Positions 17,294 through 26,158 of a DNA stretch of 41,928 bases are shown here, piece by piece (position 1 is the first letter of the stretch; the number at the start of each line of letters is the position of its first letter). The notes under the pieces are model-generated. The model was not told where the DNA came from. It searched no databases and worked only from the letters and a program-made list of their open reading frames with translations. The stretch spans positions 1 to 41,928 of the forward strand of contig JAITFN010000037.1 of the NCBI GenBank assembly GCA_031281345.1, written 5' to 3'. The DNA comes from Candidatus Fibrimonadaceae bacterium (lineage in GTDB: Bacteria; Fibrobacterota; Fibrobacteria; Fibrobacterales; Fibrobacteraceae). Position numbers and translations under genes: made by a program.

Positions 17294-18589
17294 ATGAATT
17301 TTCTCTACGATTATTTTCACAATTTATTAGAAAGAATAAAATATGGCAAATGGCAGTTGCTATTGCTTCCTATTTTGTTTTCCATAATTGGAATTTACAT
17401 AGAGATAAGTACCCTTAATGGAACAGCCATTCCATTTGAAAACATCGCTATTAAAAACGCTCTCGTTCCGTTGACGTTTTTTGTTATTGGATTTTTTATA
17501 TCGGTTTCTCTGTGGAGACGTTATATTTGGCGTTTTTCTGTGGGCGGAAGCCTTTTATGGAATAAAGATGGTTTTAGCTTTGCCTTTGTGCTTTTTGCCC
17601 TAGCTGTGCTTTTGCAAATTTCTGCTATATGGGTGGATGCTGGTTGGGATAGAGTTTATGTTTCTGCGCTTGGCAAGTATTGTACGGAGGCTGAACTAAA
17701 AGCCCTTGGCGGCTATAAAAACGAAATAGTTATGCTTAAAAGGCAATTAACAATAGCTGGCGTGTCTTTTCAGGTTGGAGAGATAGTAAAAGTATTTTTT
17801 ATGATTTTTGTTGCGAATTTGCTCACCGATATGAAAGCACGAGGACGCGGACAAATAAAATTTGGCGGAAAATTTTTTATTTTACCCCTGCTTGCAATTT
17901 TGCCAGTTGGAGTGCTAGCTTTTTGCATGCCTAATTATTCTATGGTTATGATTTTTGTTTTGATTTTGTTTTTTATGATTTTGATTCAGGAAATGGATTT
18001 AAAATTGCGTTTACCCTTGCTTGCGCTCGTGGCTCTTCCGATTTTGGCGATTTCTTTTATATCTGAGCTTGACGAAGAAAATCCTCTTGTGAAAAAACAC
18101 GGCATAAACAGGGTGTGGCATTATTTTCACGAAGGCGGAATAGGCAATGAACAGCAAAATGAAGCTTTGCAGGCAATGGCAGACGGAGGAATAATAGGAA
18201 AAGGCTTGGACAAGGGGACTATAAAACTCCGTTTGTTTGGAGCACGCAATGATTTTGCTTATAGCATTTTGGGCGAAGAGCTTGGAATGTGGCTTTTGCT
18301 CCCAATCACAATTGCTATGTTTGGATTTTTATTCTCCTGTTTTTGGATTGCGGCGAGGCTCAAGATAAATAACAGGGATGCTATGCTTGCCCAGAATATA
18401 GCTTGGGGTATAGCTATAATTTTTGCATTGAATATACTTTTCCATATAGGCGTTAATTTGCGCCTGCTTCCAAACACTGGGCAACCACTCTCTTTTGTGA
18501 GCTCTGGTGGTGCAAATTTAACTATGAATTTTTTTCTTATGGGTATGCTGGTTCAAATATCATCGTTTAACAAGGGGGAACCAGCATGA
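17294..18589 (+). CDS. ftsW: Divergent SEDS glycosyltransferase, FtsW by position
   Basis: Polytopic membrane protein of 431 residues. SEDS proteins polymerise lipid II with a partner PBP, here FtsI. Conserved features: GARNDFAYSILGEELG (the catalytic-loop region), HIGVNLRLLPNTGQPLSFVSSGGANL near the C-terminus, and RVWHYF. Divergent features: the usual RWI...G..QPSE segment is replaced by a 37-residue insertion-like loop (about 119-155, with a Cys and charged residues) followed by FQVGE. The linking of this gene to the division branch rather than RodA rests on its place between murF and murG. It abuts murF and overlaps murG by 4 nt. Confidence 0.87.
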   Translation: MNFLYDYFHNLLERIKYGKWQLLLLPILFSIIGIYIEISTLNGTAIPFENIAIKNALVPLTFFVIGFFISVSLWRRYIWRFSVGGSLLWNKDGFSFAFVLFALAVLLQISAIWVDAGWDRVYVSALGKYCTEAELKALGGYKNEIVMLKRQLTIAGVSFQVGEIVKVFFMIFVANLLTDMKARGRGQIKFGGKFFILPLLAILPVGVLAFCMPNYSMVMIFVLILFFMILIQEMDLKLRLPLLALVALPILAISFISELDEENPLVKKHGINRVWHYFHEGGIGNEQQNEALQAMADGGIIGKGLDKGTIKLRLFGARNDFAYSILGEELGMWLLLPITIAMFGFLFSCFWIAARLKINNRDAMLAQNIAWGIAIIFALNILFHIGVNLRLLPNTGQPLSFVSSGGANLTMNFFLMGMLVQISSFNKGEPA

Positions 18590-19617
18590 AAACAATTCTT
18601 TTTGCGTGTGGTGGCACCGGTGGGCATGTATTCCCTGCTCTTGCTATTGCCGAAAATTTTTTGAGCGATAACAATTCGTTCAACGTGATTTTTGCTGGTC
18701 GGGCAGCACCAGCTATGGAAGAGAAACTGCTCTCCAAATATAATTATAGAACTATTAAAGCAGTGCCTTTAAAAAGAGGTAGCATAATTCAAAATTTGTT
18801 GCTACCGCTGAAATTGTTGCTTTCTGTACTTGGTTCTGCAAAATTGCTTAAAAAAGAAAAACCTGCATTTATAGTTGCAACAGGTGGCTATGTTGCCTTG
18901 CCGGTTATGCTTGCGGCAATAATTACGAGAATTCCATTTTACGCCATAGAACCAAATGCCGTTATGGGAGTTGCAAATAAGATATGCGCAAAATTTGCAA
19001 AGAAAGTCTATGTGGCATCTGAAGCGCAGGGAAATCCAGTTCGCAAAATGCCAGAGAATTTGCCCGCTCCAGAAATTTTTGCAGATAATAAAAAGTTCCG
19101 CATTTTAATAACAGGTGGTTCACAAGGAGCACTTGGAATAAACAATAAGATAGAGCAGATTTATGAGCAAATATCTGCAAATGAGAATTTATCCGTTGTT
19201 TGGCAGGCAGGAGCAAAACACGCAAATACCCTTGCGCAAAAATACAATGCTTCAAAAAATATTTCCATAACGGCTTTTTTAGATAACATTTACGCCTATA
19301 TGCAACACGCAGATTTAATAATATCGCGCTCTGGTGCATCAACCCTTGCAGAAATTCTCGCTTTTGGAAAAGCCTCCATTCTTTTGCCTTATCCTTATGC
19401 AACCGCAAATCATCAGGAGCACAATGCCAGAGCTGTGGAAAAAGACGGTGCGGCTTTTGTGGAATTGGATTCCGAACCCAATAATCTTTTGGAAAAAATA
19501 AATTCTCTGATGAATAATAAAGAAATGCTCAAAAATATGTCTAAAAAGGCAAGGGAGCTGGGCGAGATGAATCGCAGAGCTGCCGGTGATATTGCGAGGG
19601 ATATATGCTCGATTTAG
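18586..19617 (+). CDS. murG: UDP-GlcNAc:lipid I N-acetylglucosaminyltransferase MurG
   Basis: Peripheral membrane GT28 enzyme that converts lipid I to lipid II. The protein has 343 residues. N-terminal GGTGGHVFPALAIAE is the lipid-I-binding glycine loop; ATGGYVALPV and IEPNAVMGVANK follow; the C-terminal UDP-GlcNAc site has ITGGSQGALGIN, SRSGASTLAEI and PYPYATANHQEHNA. It overlaps ftsW by 4 nt and murC by 13 nt, so translation is probably coupled on both sides. Confidence 0.95.
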   Translation: MKTILFACGGTGGHVFPALAIAENFLSDNNSFNVIFAGRAAPAMEEKLLSKYNYRTIKAVPLKRGSIIQNLLLPLKLLLSVLGSAKLLKKEKPAFIVATGGYVALPVMLAAIITRIPFYAIEPNAVMGVANKICAKFAKKVYVASEAQGNPVRKMPENLPAPEIFADNKKFRILITGGSQGALGINNKIEQIYEQISANENLSVVWQAGAKHANTLAQKYNASKNISITAFLDNIYAYMQHADLIISRSGASTLAEILAFGKASILLPYPYATANHQEHNARAVEKDGAAFVELDSEPNNLLEKINSLMNNKEMLKNMSKKARELGEMNRRAAGDIARDICSI

Positions 19618-20996
19618 GAAGACTTATACCCAGCAATCGCATTCATAAAACCTATTTCATAGGAATAGGTGGAGCCGGCATGAGCGGCATTGCAGAAATT
19701 CTGCATCACAATGGTTTTGAGGTTAGCGGAAGCGATATGCAAGAAAGCAGTCAAACCGATTATCTCAAAAATCTTGGTATTGAGATATTTATAGGGCACA
19801 AGGCAGAAAACATTTCAAATGCCGAACTTGTTGTTTATTCTTCTGCTGTTCACGCAGACAACCCAGAAATGCAACACGCCAAAAAAATGGGTATTCCGCT
19901 AATTAGACGTGCAGAAATGCTCGGCGAACTTATGCGCCTTAAATACACTTTGGCAATAGCAGGCACACACGGAAAATCCAGCACAACCTCTTTGGTAGGC
20001 TCAATTTTAGAAATGGCAGACGAAGATCCAACCGTCATAGTTGGCGGCATTGTACAAGGCAAGGGTTCTGGAGCAACCATTGGGAAAGGCTCTTATTTGG
20101 TTGCAGAATCCGATGAATTTGACCACAGTTTTTTACAAATGATGCCAAGCTCTGCGATAATAACCAACATAGATGCAGACCATTTGGATACCTATAAAGA
20201 TTTAGACGATATAAAAAATGCCTTTGTGCAATTTGCAAATAAAGTGCCTTTTTACGGACAGGTTATTTTGTGCTTAGACGACAATGGTTGCCGGAGTGTT
20301 TTATCAAGGCTTGCCAAACCCGTTGTAACTTATGGCTTTAGTCCGCAGGCAACCTATAACATAAAAAATTGCCACTACTCAGAAAATGGTTCTACATTCT
20401 CGGTTTTTAAGAATGGAGAATTGCTCGGCGAATTTTCAATTAAACTTTTTGGCAAGCACAATGTTCAAAATGCCGTTGGTGCTTTGGCTCTCTCAACGGA
20501 AGAATCTATTTCTGTGGAAGTTTCAAAAAAAGCACTCTCTGCTTTTGCTGGCGTTAAAAGGAGAATGGAGTTTAAGGGCAAAGCTGCCGGAGCGTTGCTG
20601 TTCGATGATTATGCCCACCACCCAACGGAAGTTGCGGCAAGTCTCTCTGCATTCAGGGAATCTTTCCCAAACAGGCGCATTATAGTTGTGTTTCAGCCTC
20701 ATCTGTATTCTCGCACAAAAAACCACGCAGAGGAATTTGGAACAGTTTTTGGAGACAGCGATATTCTCTTGCTCTGCGATATTTACGGGGCTAGAGAAGA
20801 ACCAATAGAGGGAATTTCTAGCAAACTTATTCTCGGTTTTGCCGAGGCAAGGGGGCATAAAAATGCTCATTTTATAGGCGAAAAAGAAAACGCCTTAAAG
20901 TTTTTAGCGGGTGAAATAAAAGAAGGAGATTTGATTGTTACAATGGGTGCAGGAAACATAACTTCGCTTTGCGCGAAAATTTTGGAGATTGCCTAA
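19605..20996 (+). CDS. murC: UDP-N-acetylmuramate--L-alanine ligase MurC
   Basis: First Mur ligase, adding L-Ala to UDP-MurNAc. The protein has 463 residues. YFIGIGGAGMSGIAEIL at about 17-33 is the UDP-binding start; the ATP loop is GTHGKSSTTS; then VAESDEFDHSFL, ITNIDADHLDTY, DDYAHHPTEV and FQPHLYSRTK. It starts inside the end of murG (13-nt overlap) after a GAGGG site, and its stop overlaps the ftsQ ATG in TAATG. murB and ddl, often found next, are not here. Confidence 0.95.
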   Translation: MLDLGRLIPSNRIHKTYFIGIGGAGMSGIAEILHHNGFEVSGSDMQESSQTDYLKNLGIEIFIGHKAENISNAELVVYSSAVHADNPEMQHAKKMGIPLIRRAEMLGELMRLKYTLAIAGTHGKSSTTSLVGSILEMADEDPTVIVGGIVQGKGSGATIGKGSYLVAESDEFDHSFLQMMPSSAIITNIDADHLDTYKDLDDIKNAFVQFANKVPFYGQVILCLDDNGCRSVLSRLAKPVVTYGFSPQATYNIKNCHYSENGSTFSVFKNGELLGEFSIKLFGKHNVQNAVGALALSTEESISVEVSKKALSAFAGVKRRMEFKGKAAGALLFDDYAHHPTEVAASLSAFRESFPNRRIIVVFQPHLYSRTKNHAEEFGTVFGDSDILLLCDIYGAREEPIEGISSKLILGFAEARGHKNAHFIGEKENALKFLAGEIKEGDLIVTMGAGNITSLCAKILEIA

Positions 20997-21811
20997 TGCT
21001 TAAGTATCACGAAAAAGAGAGAAAAAGGGCTGTGACAAGCCTGATTTCAAAGAAAAAAACAACTATTAGAAGCTTTTTGCAGCGTTATAATAAACGTATA
21101 GCAGGCTTGTTATTTTTGATTTTGTTTTGCGGTACTGTTTTTACTTTTATTCTTCCAAACATAGATTTAGATTTTATGGCTTTTAGCGATGTGAAACCTC
21201 AAAAACTCGATAGGATTTCGGAATATACTTTTAGAAAAATAATAGGTTACGGATATGAAGAAAAAATTTACATAAAAGATACTGCAGAAATTCGTTCTCG
21301 CTTGGAAGCCGATAGCATGATTTTCGGAGAGATTAGTTTTGAAGTGAAGTTTATTCCATATGAGCTTGAGGTTGCGTTTAAAGAATCTAGCCCACTTTTC
21401 ACCCTTATGTCGCAACGCTCAGATACTGTGCCTATAATATATTCAGACAAGGGCAAAATTTATCCGTATAGCACAAATGCAGCGGATTTGCCAGTTGTGG
21501 ATGCAAATAATCTAGACGATATTTCTTTGGCTACAAATTTTTTAATGGATATAAAGAAAAACGATGCTATGCTTTATTCCAGAGTTTCTCAGCTTATTCC
21601 AAGGATATCCGAAAGACAGATAACTGTATTTTTCAATGATGTTGATTTTAAAACGGTATTTTCATTGGAAGAAGACTATTGGAAAACGGCTTTTAGATAT
21701 TACAGGCAGTTGACCAGAAATATGCGAAATTTGGATATAAATTCCATAGCTGTTTTGGATTTGCGTTTTAAGAACTTGGCATTTACAAGGGAAAAGGATG
21801 GAGGGCTATAA
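20996..21811 (+). CDS. ftsQ: FtsQ/DivIB-like division protein
   Basis: Bitopic membrane protein of 271 residues with a basic cytoplasmic start (KERKRAV...KKKTT), one membrane segment (about 35-54) and an extracytoplasmic part that begins with a POTRA-like region (about 62-135, including IRSRLEADSMIFGEISFEVKF and the ELEVAFKESSPLF strand). Overall similarity to FtsQ is weak; order, topology and position between murC and ftsA support the name. The open frame starts at 20969, but the ATG at 20996 overlaps the murC stop (TAATG), the same coupling seen elsewhere here. It ends one base before the ftsA start. Confidence 0.8.
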   Translation: MLKYHEKERKRAVTSLISKKKTTIRSFLQRYNKRIAGLLFLILFCGTVFTFILPNIDLDFMAFSDVKPQKLDRISEYTFRKIIGYGYEEKIYIKDTAEIRSRLEADSMIFGEISFEVKFIPYELEVAFKESSPLFTLMSQRSDTVPIIYSDKGKIYPYSTNAADLPVVDANNLDDISLATNFLMDIKKNDAMLYSRVSQLIPRISERQITVFFNDVDFKTVFSLEEDYWKTAFRYYRQLTRNMRNLDINSIAVLDLRFKNLAFTREKDGGL

Positions 21812-21812
21812 T

Positions 21813-23210
21813 ATGGGCGCTAAAAAAGCAAAACTCAATTTGGATTTTGGCTACAACGGCGTTAGCATGAATTTTGCTATAGCTAATGATATACAGTCCC
21901 GTGACGGTTTAGAAAGCGAGTGGACCGCAGGAACAGTTAGCCTTCGTGCAGACGAATTTGAAGATTTCCCCGGAATTGCGCAAAATAGAATTGATGAAAA
22001 TCGCATAAAAGCTATAGCGAACTGCATAGAGAAGAACATAATTGCTTGGCAGTGCGAGCACGGTTGCGATTTTGATTCTCTTATGGAAGTTACAATTTCT
22101 GCGAATTATTTTGAGGTGCTATTTTCTCCATTCAGCTTTAAGTCTGCCAAACCAAGAACCATTACAGAAGAGGAAATGAAGGAAATAGAAGAAAGCAAGC
22201 GTTCGGAAAAAATGTTTCAAACACCTTTTCCGGGTGAAAAAATAAGGTTTTTCACAAGTCCTTACTATACCATTTTCGATGATAAAGAAGATACCATAAG
22301 GGTTTTAAATCCTATTGGCAAGCAAACAAAAAGCCTTGGTTTTGATGTTTATTTTGTAACCAAACATCCCATGCTTTCAAGACTTTTGGAGATTATGAAG
22401 GAAGAAGATGAAAAAATAAGAGTGTCCCTGTCTTGCGAAAAAGAGTTTTGTGCTCTTTCAAATAAAAAAGAAAAAGAAGGCAAAACAGCGTTAATTCACA
22501 TTACAGATACATTCTCCGAATTTTCCGTGTGGGAAAAATCTGAGCTTAAATATTTGAACAAAAAAGAAATAGGTTTAAGGGAATTAAAGGAAATGTTTTG
22601 GCGTTTATGCCTTTGTTATCATAAAAATCCCAAGTTAACCGAGGAAGATTTTGAATTAAGGCAAAAAAGCGACTATATGCAGAAGTTTTACGCTAAGGTA
22701 AAAAAAGCGGAAATATCCGATGATTCCAAAGAACTTTTGTCTTCGGACGATTGCCTTGATTTGCTAGAAGGAGCCTCTTGCGTTTTTGATAACGAAACCG
22801 ATGAAAACTTTAAGTATAGCAGATTGGGGTTGCCGGGGAAAAATAGAACAAAAACAAGGCTTACAATTAGCAACTATATTTTATGCTATTTTACCCGCGA
22901 GGTTATGCGTGACTTGTTTATGGAAATAAAGCAAACTATGTACAAGGACAATTTTTGTAAGCCGGATTCCATTATTTTGGAGTGCTCATTGCCTTTAAAG
23001 GGTGTAGAAAAACTGGCCAGCGAAATTTTTGAGATTCCGGCGAAAAAGGCAGTTGTGAAATGGGATGGCGAAACAAGGGAAGACCTGTCTTCGTCTGCGG
23101 TTGGGGCTTTGCAGAGCTTGATTGCCCCCGAGGAACGTAAAGCTAGCACCGAAATCAAGAAAAAAACCTCAAAATTTGATTTTTTCAAGTATTTTTCAAA
23201 AGCTTCGTAA
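21813..23210 (+). CDS. ftsA: Divergent FtsA-like actin-fold division protein
   Basis: A 465-residue protein in the ftsA position. FtsA tethers FtsZ to the membrane. Evidence for homology: a 1C-domain-like stretch (ITEEEM...FTSPYYTIFDD...IRVLNPIG...LGFDVYFVTKHP) parallels the FtsA EEE...IPQEY...NPVG...HLIT pattern, SSAVGALQSL parallels the late AVGLL motif, and an amphipathic end FDFFKYFSKAS parallels the membrane-targeting helix. The nucleotide-binding motifs are degenerate: NLDFGYNGVSMN replaces the phosphate-1 loop, IHITDTFSEFSVW replaces the DIGGGTxD loop, and the TGGA adenosine motif is IILECSLP. ATP binding is therefore doubtful. The start at 21813 follows GGAGGG by 7 nt; an upstream in-frame ATG at 21798 lacks this. 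Confidence 0.75.
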   Translation: MGAKKAKLNLDFGYNGVSMNFAIANDIQSRDGLESEWTAGTVSLRADEFEDFPGIAQNRIDENRIKAIANCIEKNIIAWQCEHGCDFDSLMEVTISANYFEVLFSPFSFKSAKPRTITEEEMKEIEESKRSEKMFQTPFPGEKIRFFTSPYYTIFDDKEDTIRVLNPIGKQTKSLGFDVYFVTKHPMLSRLLEIMKEEDEKIRVSLSCEKEFCALSNKKEKEGKTALIHITDTFSEFSVWEKSELKYLNKKEIGLRELKEMFWRLCLCYHKNPKLTEEDFELRQKSDYMQKFYAKVKKAEISDDSKELLSSDDCLDLLEGASCVFDNETDENFKYSRLGLPGKNRTKTRLTISNYILCYFTREVMRDLFMEIKQTMYKDNFCKPDSIILECSLPLKGVEKLASEIFEIPAKKAVVKWDGETREDLSSSAVGALQSLIAPEERKASTEIKKKTSKFDFFKYFSKAS

Positions 23211-23229
23211 ATTTCAAAAGCTTCGTGAA
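23194..23229 (+). repeat. 18-bp tandem repeat across the ftsA stop codon
   Basis: Two adjacent units, 23194-23211 and 23212-23229, differ at one base (TTTCAAAAGCTTCGTAAA and the same with GTGAA). The first encodes the last residues of FtsA and its stop; the second is untranslated and lies just before the ftsZ promoter box. Confidence 0.8.
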
Positions 23230-23235
23230 TTTTTC

Positions 23236-23241
23236 TATATT
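23236..23241 (+). promoter_or_regulatory. Internal promoter -10 box for ftsZ
   Basis: TTTTCTATATT ends 20 nt before the ftsZ ATG. Here a GGAGG ribosome site follows, so this would be a leadered transcript giving FtsZ expression independent of the upstream dcw genes. Confidence 0.5.
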
Positions 23242-23261
23242 CAAGATACACGGAGGTTTTG

Positions 23262-24746
23262 ATGCCCGATATACCGGAGAAACAGAAGAAAATTTTGCAA
23301 GCCTATAAGCGCTATGTTGGGCCGGAAAGTGATATTTTGCAAGAACCTTTGATTCAAATTGAAGCCGACGACGGAAGTGGAGCCGGACGGGAACCTTTAA
23401 TAGAAAGTGCTGGAGATACTTATGGCAAGCCAATTCGTGTTTGTTTTGCGGGGGTTGGTACCTGCGGGGTGAATATCCTTATGAGCCTCAAGTCACAGAT
23501 TTCAAAAAATGACCTGGTTGATTTTGTGGGCATAAATTCCGATGGCGGCTCTATTAGAGAGCTTGAAAAGAACGGTTTTCAGCATAATATTGGCCTAGGA
23601 GACGACTCTCACTATTTAGGTGCCGGAGGCGATATATTAATAGCTAAGGCTCAGGGTGAGAAACATTTTGATGAATTTGTGGGAATTTTCAAAAATGCGG
23701 ACTTGGCACTCGTTGTAACTGGTATGGGCGGCGGCACAGGCACAGGAGCTGCGCCTTATGTTGCCAAAGCTGCAAGAGAAGCCCAAAAAAACAAAAGAAA
23801 TGCGCTAACCATAGGCGTTACTACAATGCCCAATTTAGTTGAATCAGATAGGTTTGAGATAGCAGAGCAAGGCATAGAGGAATTGAGGAAACACGTGGAT
23901 GCTTTAATTGTTATAGACCAGGCTCGCATAGAAGAGGTTTTGGACAATGAAGATGCCCCTGCCGATTTGGCCTATGAACTTGTAGATTTGCGTTTTCAAA
24001 CTGTGTTGCAGTCCATAATGGAAACTGTGACAAAGTACACCAAAAGAAACATAGATTTTGCCGATGTTTGCTCTACCCTTAAAAATTGCGGAGAAGCCAT
24101 AATAACCACCGTAGAGGCAGGATCTGAAAATATTGATGATATAAAAAAGAAACTCGCAAGTGCCATAAACGATAAATTGCTCTTGAATCATAATGGCAAA
24201 GTTGCCTCACGGCTATTGGTTTATCATTTTTACGAACCTGGTTATTCTCAAAAAAAGCATTTTGAAGTGGTTAGCGAAGTTCAAAAACTTTTTGGCTGGA
24301 CAAAAAAAGAAGGGCCTACCATTGCGTATTATAGCTGCGTGTTGAATAATCCACCCGAAGGCACGGTTAAATTCCTTAAAATAGGCAATGACTCTGGCGA
24401 TGAATACAAGGGCAAAACAAAGGTAATAGTTATGGCTGGCGGTTTTGTGGATGTTCCACAAGAAGCTCTGCAACCAAAGATAGTGCCTCTTGCGCCGCCG
24501 CCGCCAGTTAAGATCCAACCAACCAGTTCGGCAGTGCAACAACACATTCAAAATATGTTTAAACCTGCACCGCAACCTGTTCCGCAGCCAATTCCACAAC
24601 ATATTCAGCAACCTCCGCAAACAATGCCGCTGCCAGTGGCTGGGCACGCATCGGTTGCAAGCCCACCCACTAGAGAAACTCCTGTTGAGCCGAGTTTTCT
24701 TGAGGATTTTCTTTCAGACGGAAATAAACCTGGTTTTTCATTATGA
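23262..24746 (+). CDS. ftsZ: Divergent cell-division tubulin FtsZ
   Basis: GTPase that forms the division ring. The protein has 494 residues, longer than the usual 350-400. There is an N-terminal extension of about 55 residues; the GTPase domain begins at IRVCFAGVGTCGVN, where most FtsZ have GVGGGGGNA. The tubulin signature GMGGGTGTGAAP (T159-T161 region) and IAEQGIEELRKHVDALI are clear, and the T7 loop NIDFADV (263-269) is intact. A Pro/Gln-rich linker (about 404-470) leads to VEPSFLEDFL, a plausible version of the C-terminal peptide that binds FtsA. The ATG at 23262 after GGAGG is used rather than the TTG just before it. It overlaps cysS by 4 nt. Confidence 0.93.
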   Translation: MPDIPEKQKKILQAYKRYVGPESDILQEPLIQIEADDGSGAGREPLIESAGDTYGKPIRVCFAGVGTCGVNILMSLKSQISKNDLVDFVGINSDGGSIRELEKNGFQHNIGLGDDSHYLGAGGDILIAKAQGEKHFDEFVGIFKNADLALVVTGMGGGTGTGAAPYVAKAAREAQKNKRNALTIGVTTMPNLVESDRFEIAEQGIEELRKHVDALIVIDQARIEEVLDNEDAPADLAYELVDLRFQTVLQSIMETVTKYTKRNIDFADVCSTLKNCGEAIITTVEAGSENIDDIKKKLASAINDKLLLNHNGKVASRLLVYHFYEPGYSQKKHFEVVSEVQKLFGWTKKEGPTIAYYSCVLNNPPEGTVKFLKIGNDSGDEYKGKTKVIVMAGGFVDVPQEALQPKIVPLAPPPPVKIQPTSSAVQQHIQNMFKPAPQPVPQPIPQHIQQPPQTMPLPVAGHASVASPPTRETPVEPSFLEDFLSDGNKPGFSL

Positions 24747-26158
24747 CAAAAAAAACGTTATCTCTATATAACACTGCAAGCCGCGCTAAAGAAAACTTTA
24801 CGCTTCCCGAAGGAATTCCCGAAGTTCGCCTTTATGCTTGCGGACCAACTGTTTACCATTATGCTCATATAGGCAACTTGCGTACCTACCTTTTTGAGGA
24901 TTTGCTCCGCAGAAGCCTTGAATATTTTGGTTTTAAGGTTCGCCACGTTGTGAATATAACCGATGTTGGTCATTTAACAAGTGATGAAGACGAAGGCGAA
25001 GACAAAATGGAAAAAGGCGCTACGCGCACAGGGCAAAGCGTTTGGGAAGTAGCGGAATTTTACACGCAAAAATTCAAAGAAGATTTGGAACTTTTAAACA
25101 TATTGCCGCCCACTGTTTGGTGCAAGGCAACAGATTACATAAAAGAGCAAATTCAATTGATAGAAAATTTGGAAAAAAAGGGCTATACCTACAAAACAAG
25201 TGATGGGATTTATTTTGATTCTATGAAATTTCCAAAATATACGGAATTTGCCCGTCTTGATATTGTTGGACTCAAGAGCGGAGCACGCATAGACATTGGC
25301 GAAAAGAAATTTGCAACCGACTTTGCACTGTGGAAGTTCAGCCCCAAAGACAAAAAAAGAGCAATGGAATGGGATAGCCCTTGGGGAGTTGGTTTCCCGG
25401 GTTGGCACATAGAATGTTCAGCTATGTCTATGTCTCTCCTTGGCGAAACTCTGGATATTCATTGCGGCGGCACAGACCATATACGAGTTCACCACACAAA
25501 TGAAATAGCTCAAAGCGAATGTGCCACTGGAAAGCTATTTTCAAGATTTTGGATGCACGGAGAATTTCTTAGAGAAAACAATACCGACAAAATGAGCAAA
25601 AGCAGCGGAGAATTTTTAACCTTGGATGCTTTGGTTAGAAAAGGGTTTGACCCTATGGCTTACAGGCTTTTTGCTTTGACAAGCCATTATAGAAATTATT
25701 TGAATTTTAGCTGGGAAGCAATGGGAAACGCAGTGGACTCTCTAGGTGCGCTGAGAAGAAAAACAGACCCTTTCATTGGTATTGAAGGCAATGTTAAAAG
25801 TGTGGAAGCGAGAGAATGGAGTTCTGCTTTCAAAAATGCTATAGCAGATGATTTGAATTCTTCTGCGGCTATTGGCGTATTGAATTTGATGCTTGCAGAT
25901 TCCTCTATAGAAGATTGTGAAAAAGCCGCTCTGATAAAAGAGTTTGACGGCGTTCTTGGGCTTCGTTTGCTCAACAAGCCAGAAAAAGTAAAGCGTTCTG
26001 CAAAAGAAGAAGCAATGGCAAAAGAGCTTATTGAAAAACGAAACGTGGCACGCATTGCAAAAAATTGGGCAGAGAGCGACAGGCTTCGTGATGAATTATT
26101 ATCCATTGGAGTTGTGATTAAAGATGGCAAAAACGGCACCGAATGGGAATGGAAATGA
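24743..26158 (+). CDS. cysS: Cysteinyl-tRNA synthetase
   Basis: Charges tRNA-Cys. The protein has 471 residues, normal length. Zinc and ATP motifs: YACGPTVYHYAHIGNLRTY (Cys ligand and HIGN), FPGWHIECSAMS, LDIHCGGTDHIRVHHTNEIAQSE, FWMHGEFL and KMSKSSGEF. The 4-nt overlap with ftsZ, and another with ruvA, places this housekeeping enzyme at the end of the division operon. Confidence 0.96.
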   Translation: MTKKTLSLYNTASRAKENFTLPEGIPEVRLYACGPTVYHYAHIGNLRTYLFEDLLRRSLEYFGFKVRHVVNITDVGHLTSDEDEGEDKMEKGATRTGQSVWEVAEFYTQKFKEDLELLNILPPTVWCKATDYIKEQIQLIENLEKKGYTYKTSDGIYFDSMKFPKYTEFARLDIVGLKSGARIDIGEKKFATDFALWKFSPKDKKRAMEWDSPWGVGFPGWHIECSAMSMSLLGETLDIHCGGTDHIRVHHTNEIAQSECATGKLFSRFWMHGEFLRENNTDKMSKSSGEFLTLDALVRKGFDPMAYRLFALTSHYRNYLNFSWEAMGNAVDSLGALRRKTDPFIGIEGNVKSVEAREWSSAFKNAIADDLNSSAAIGVLNLMLADSSIEDCEKAALIKEFDGVLGLRLLNKPEKVKRSAKEEAMAKELIEKRNVARIAKNWAESDRLRDELLSIGVVIKDGKNGTEWEWK

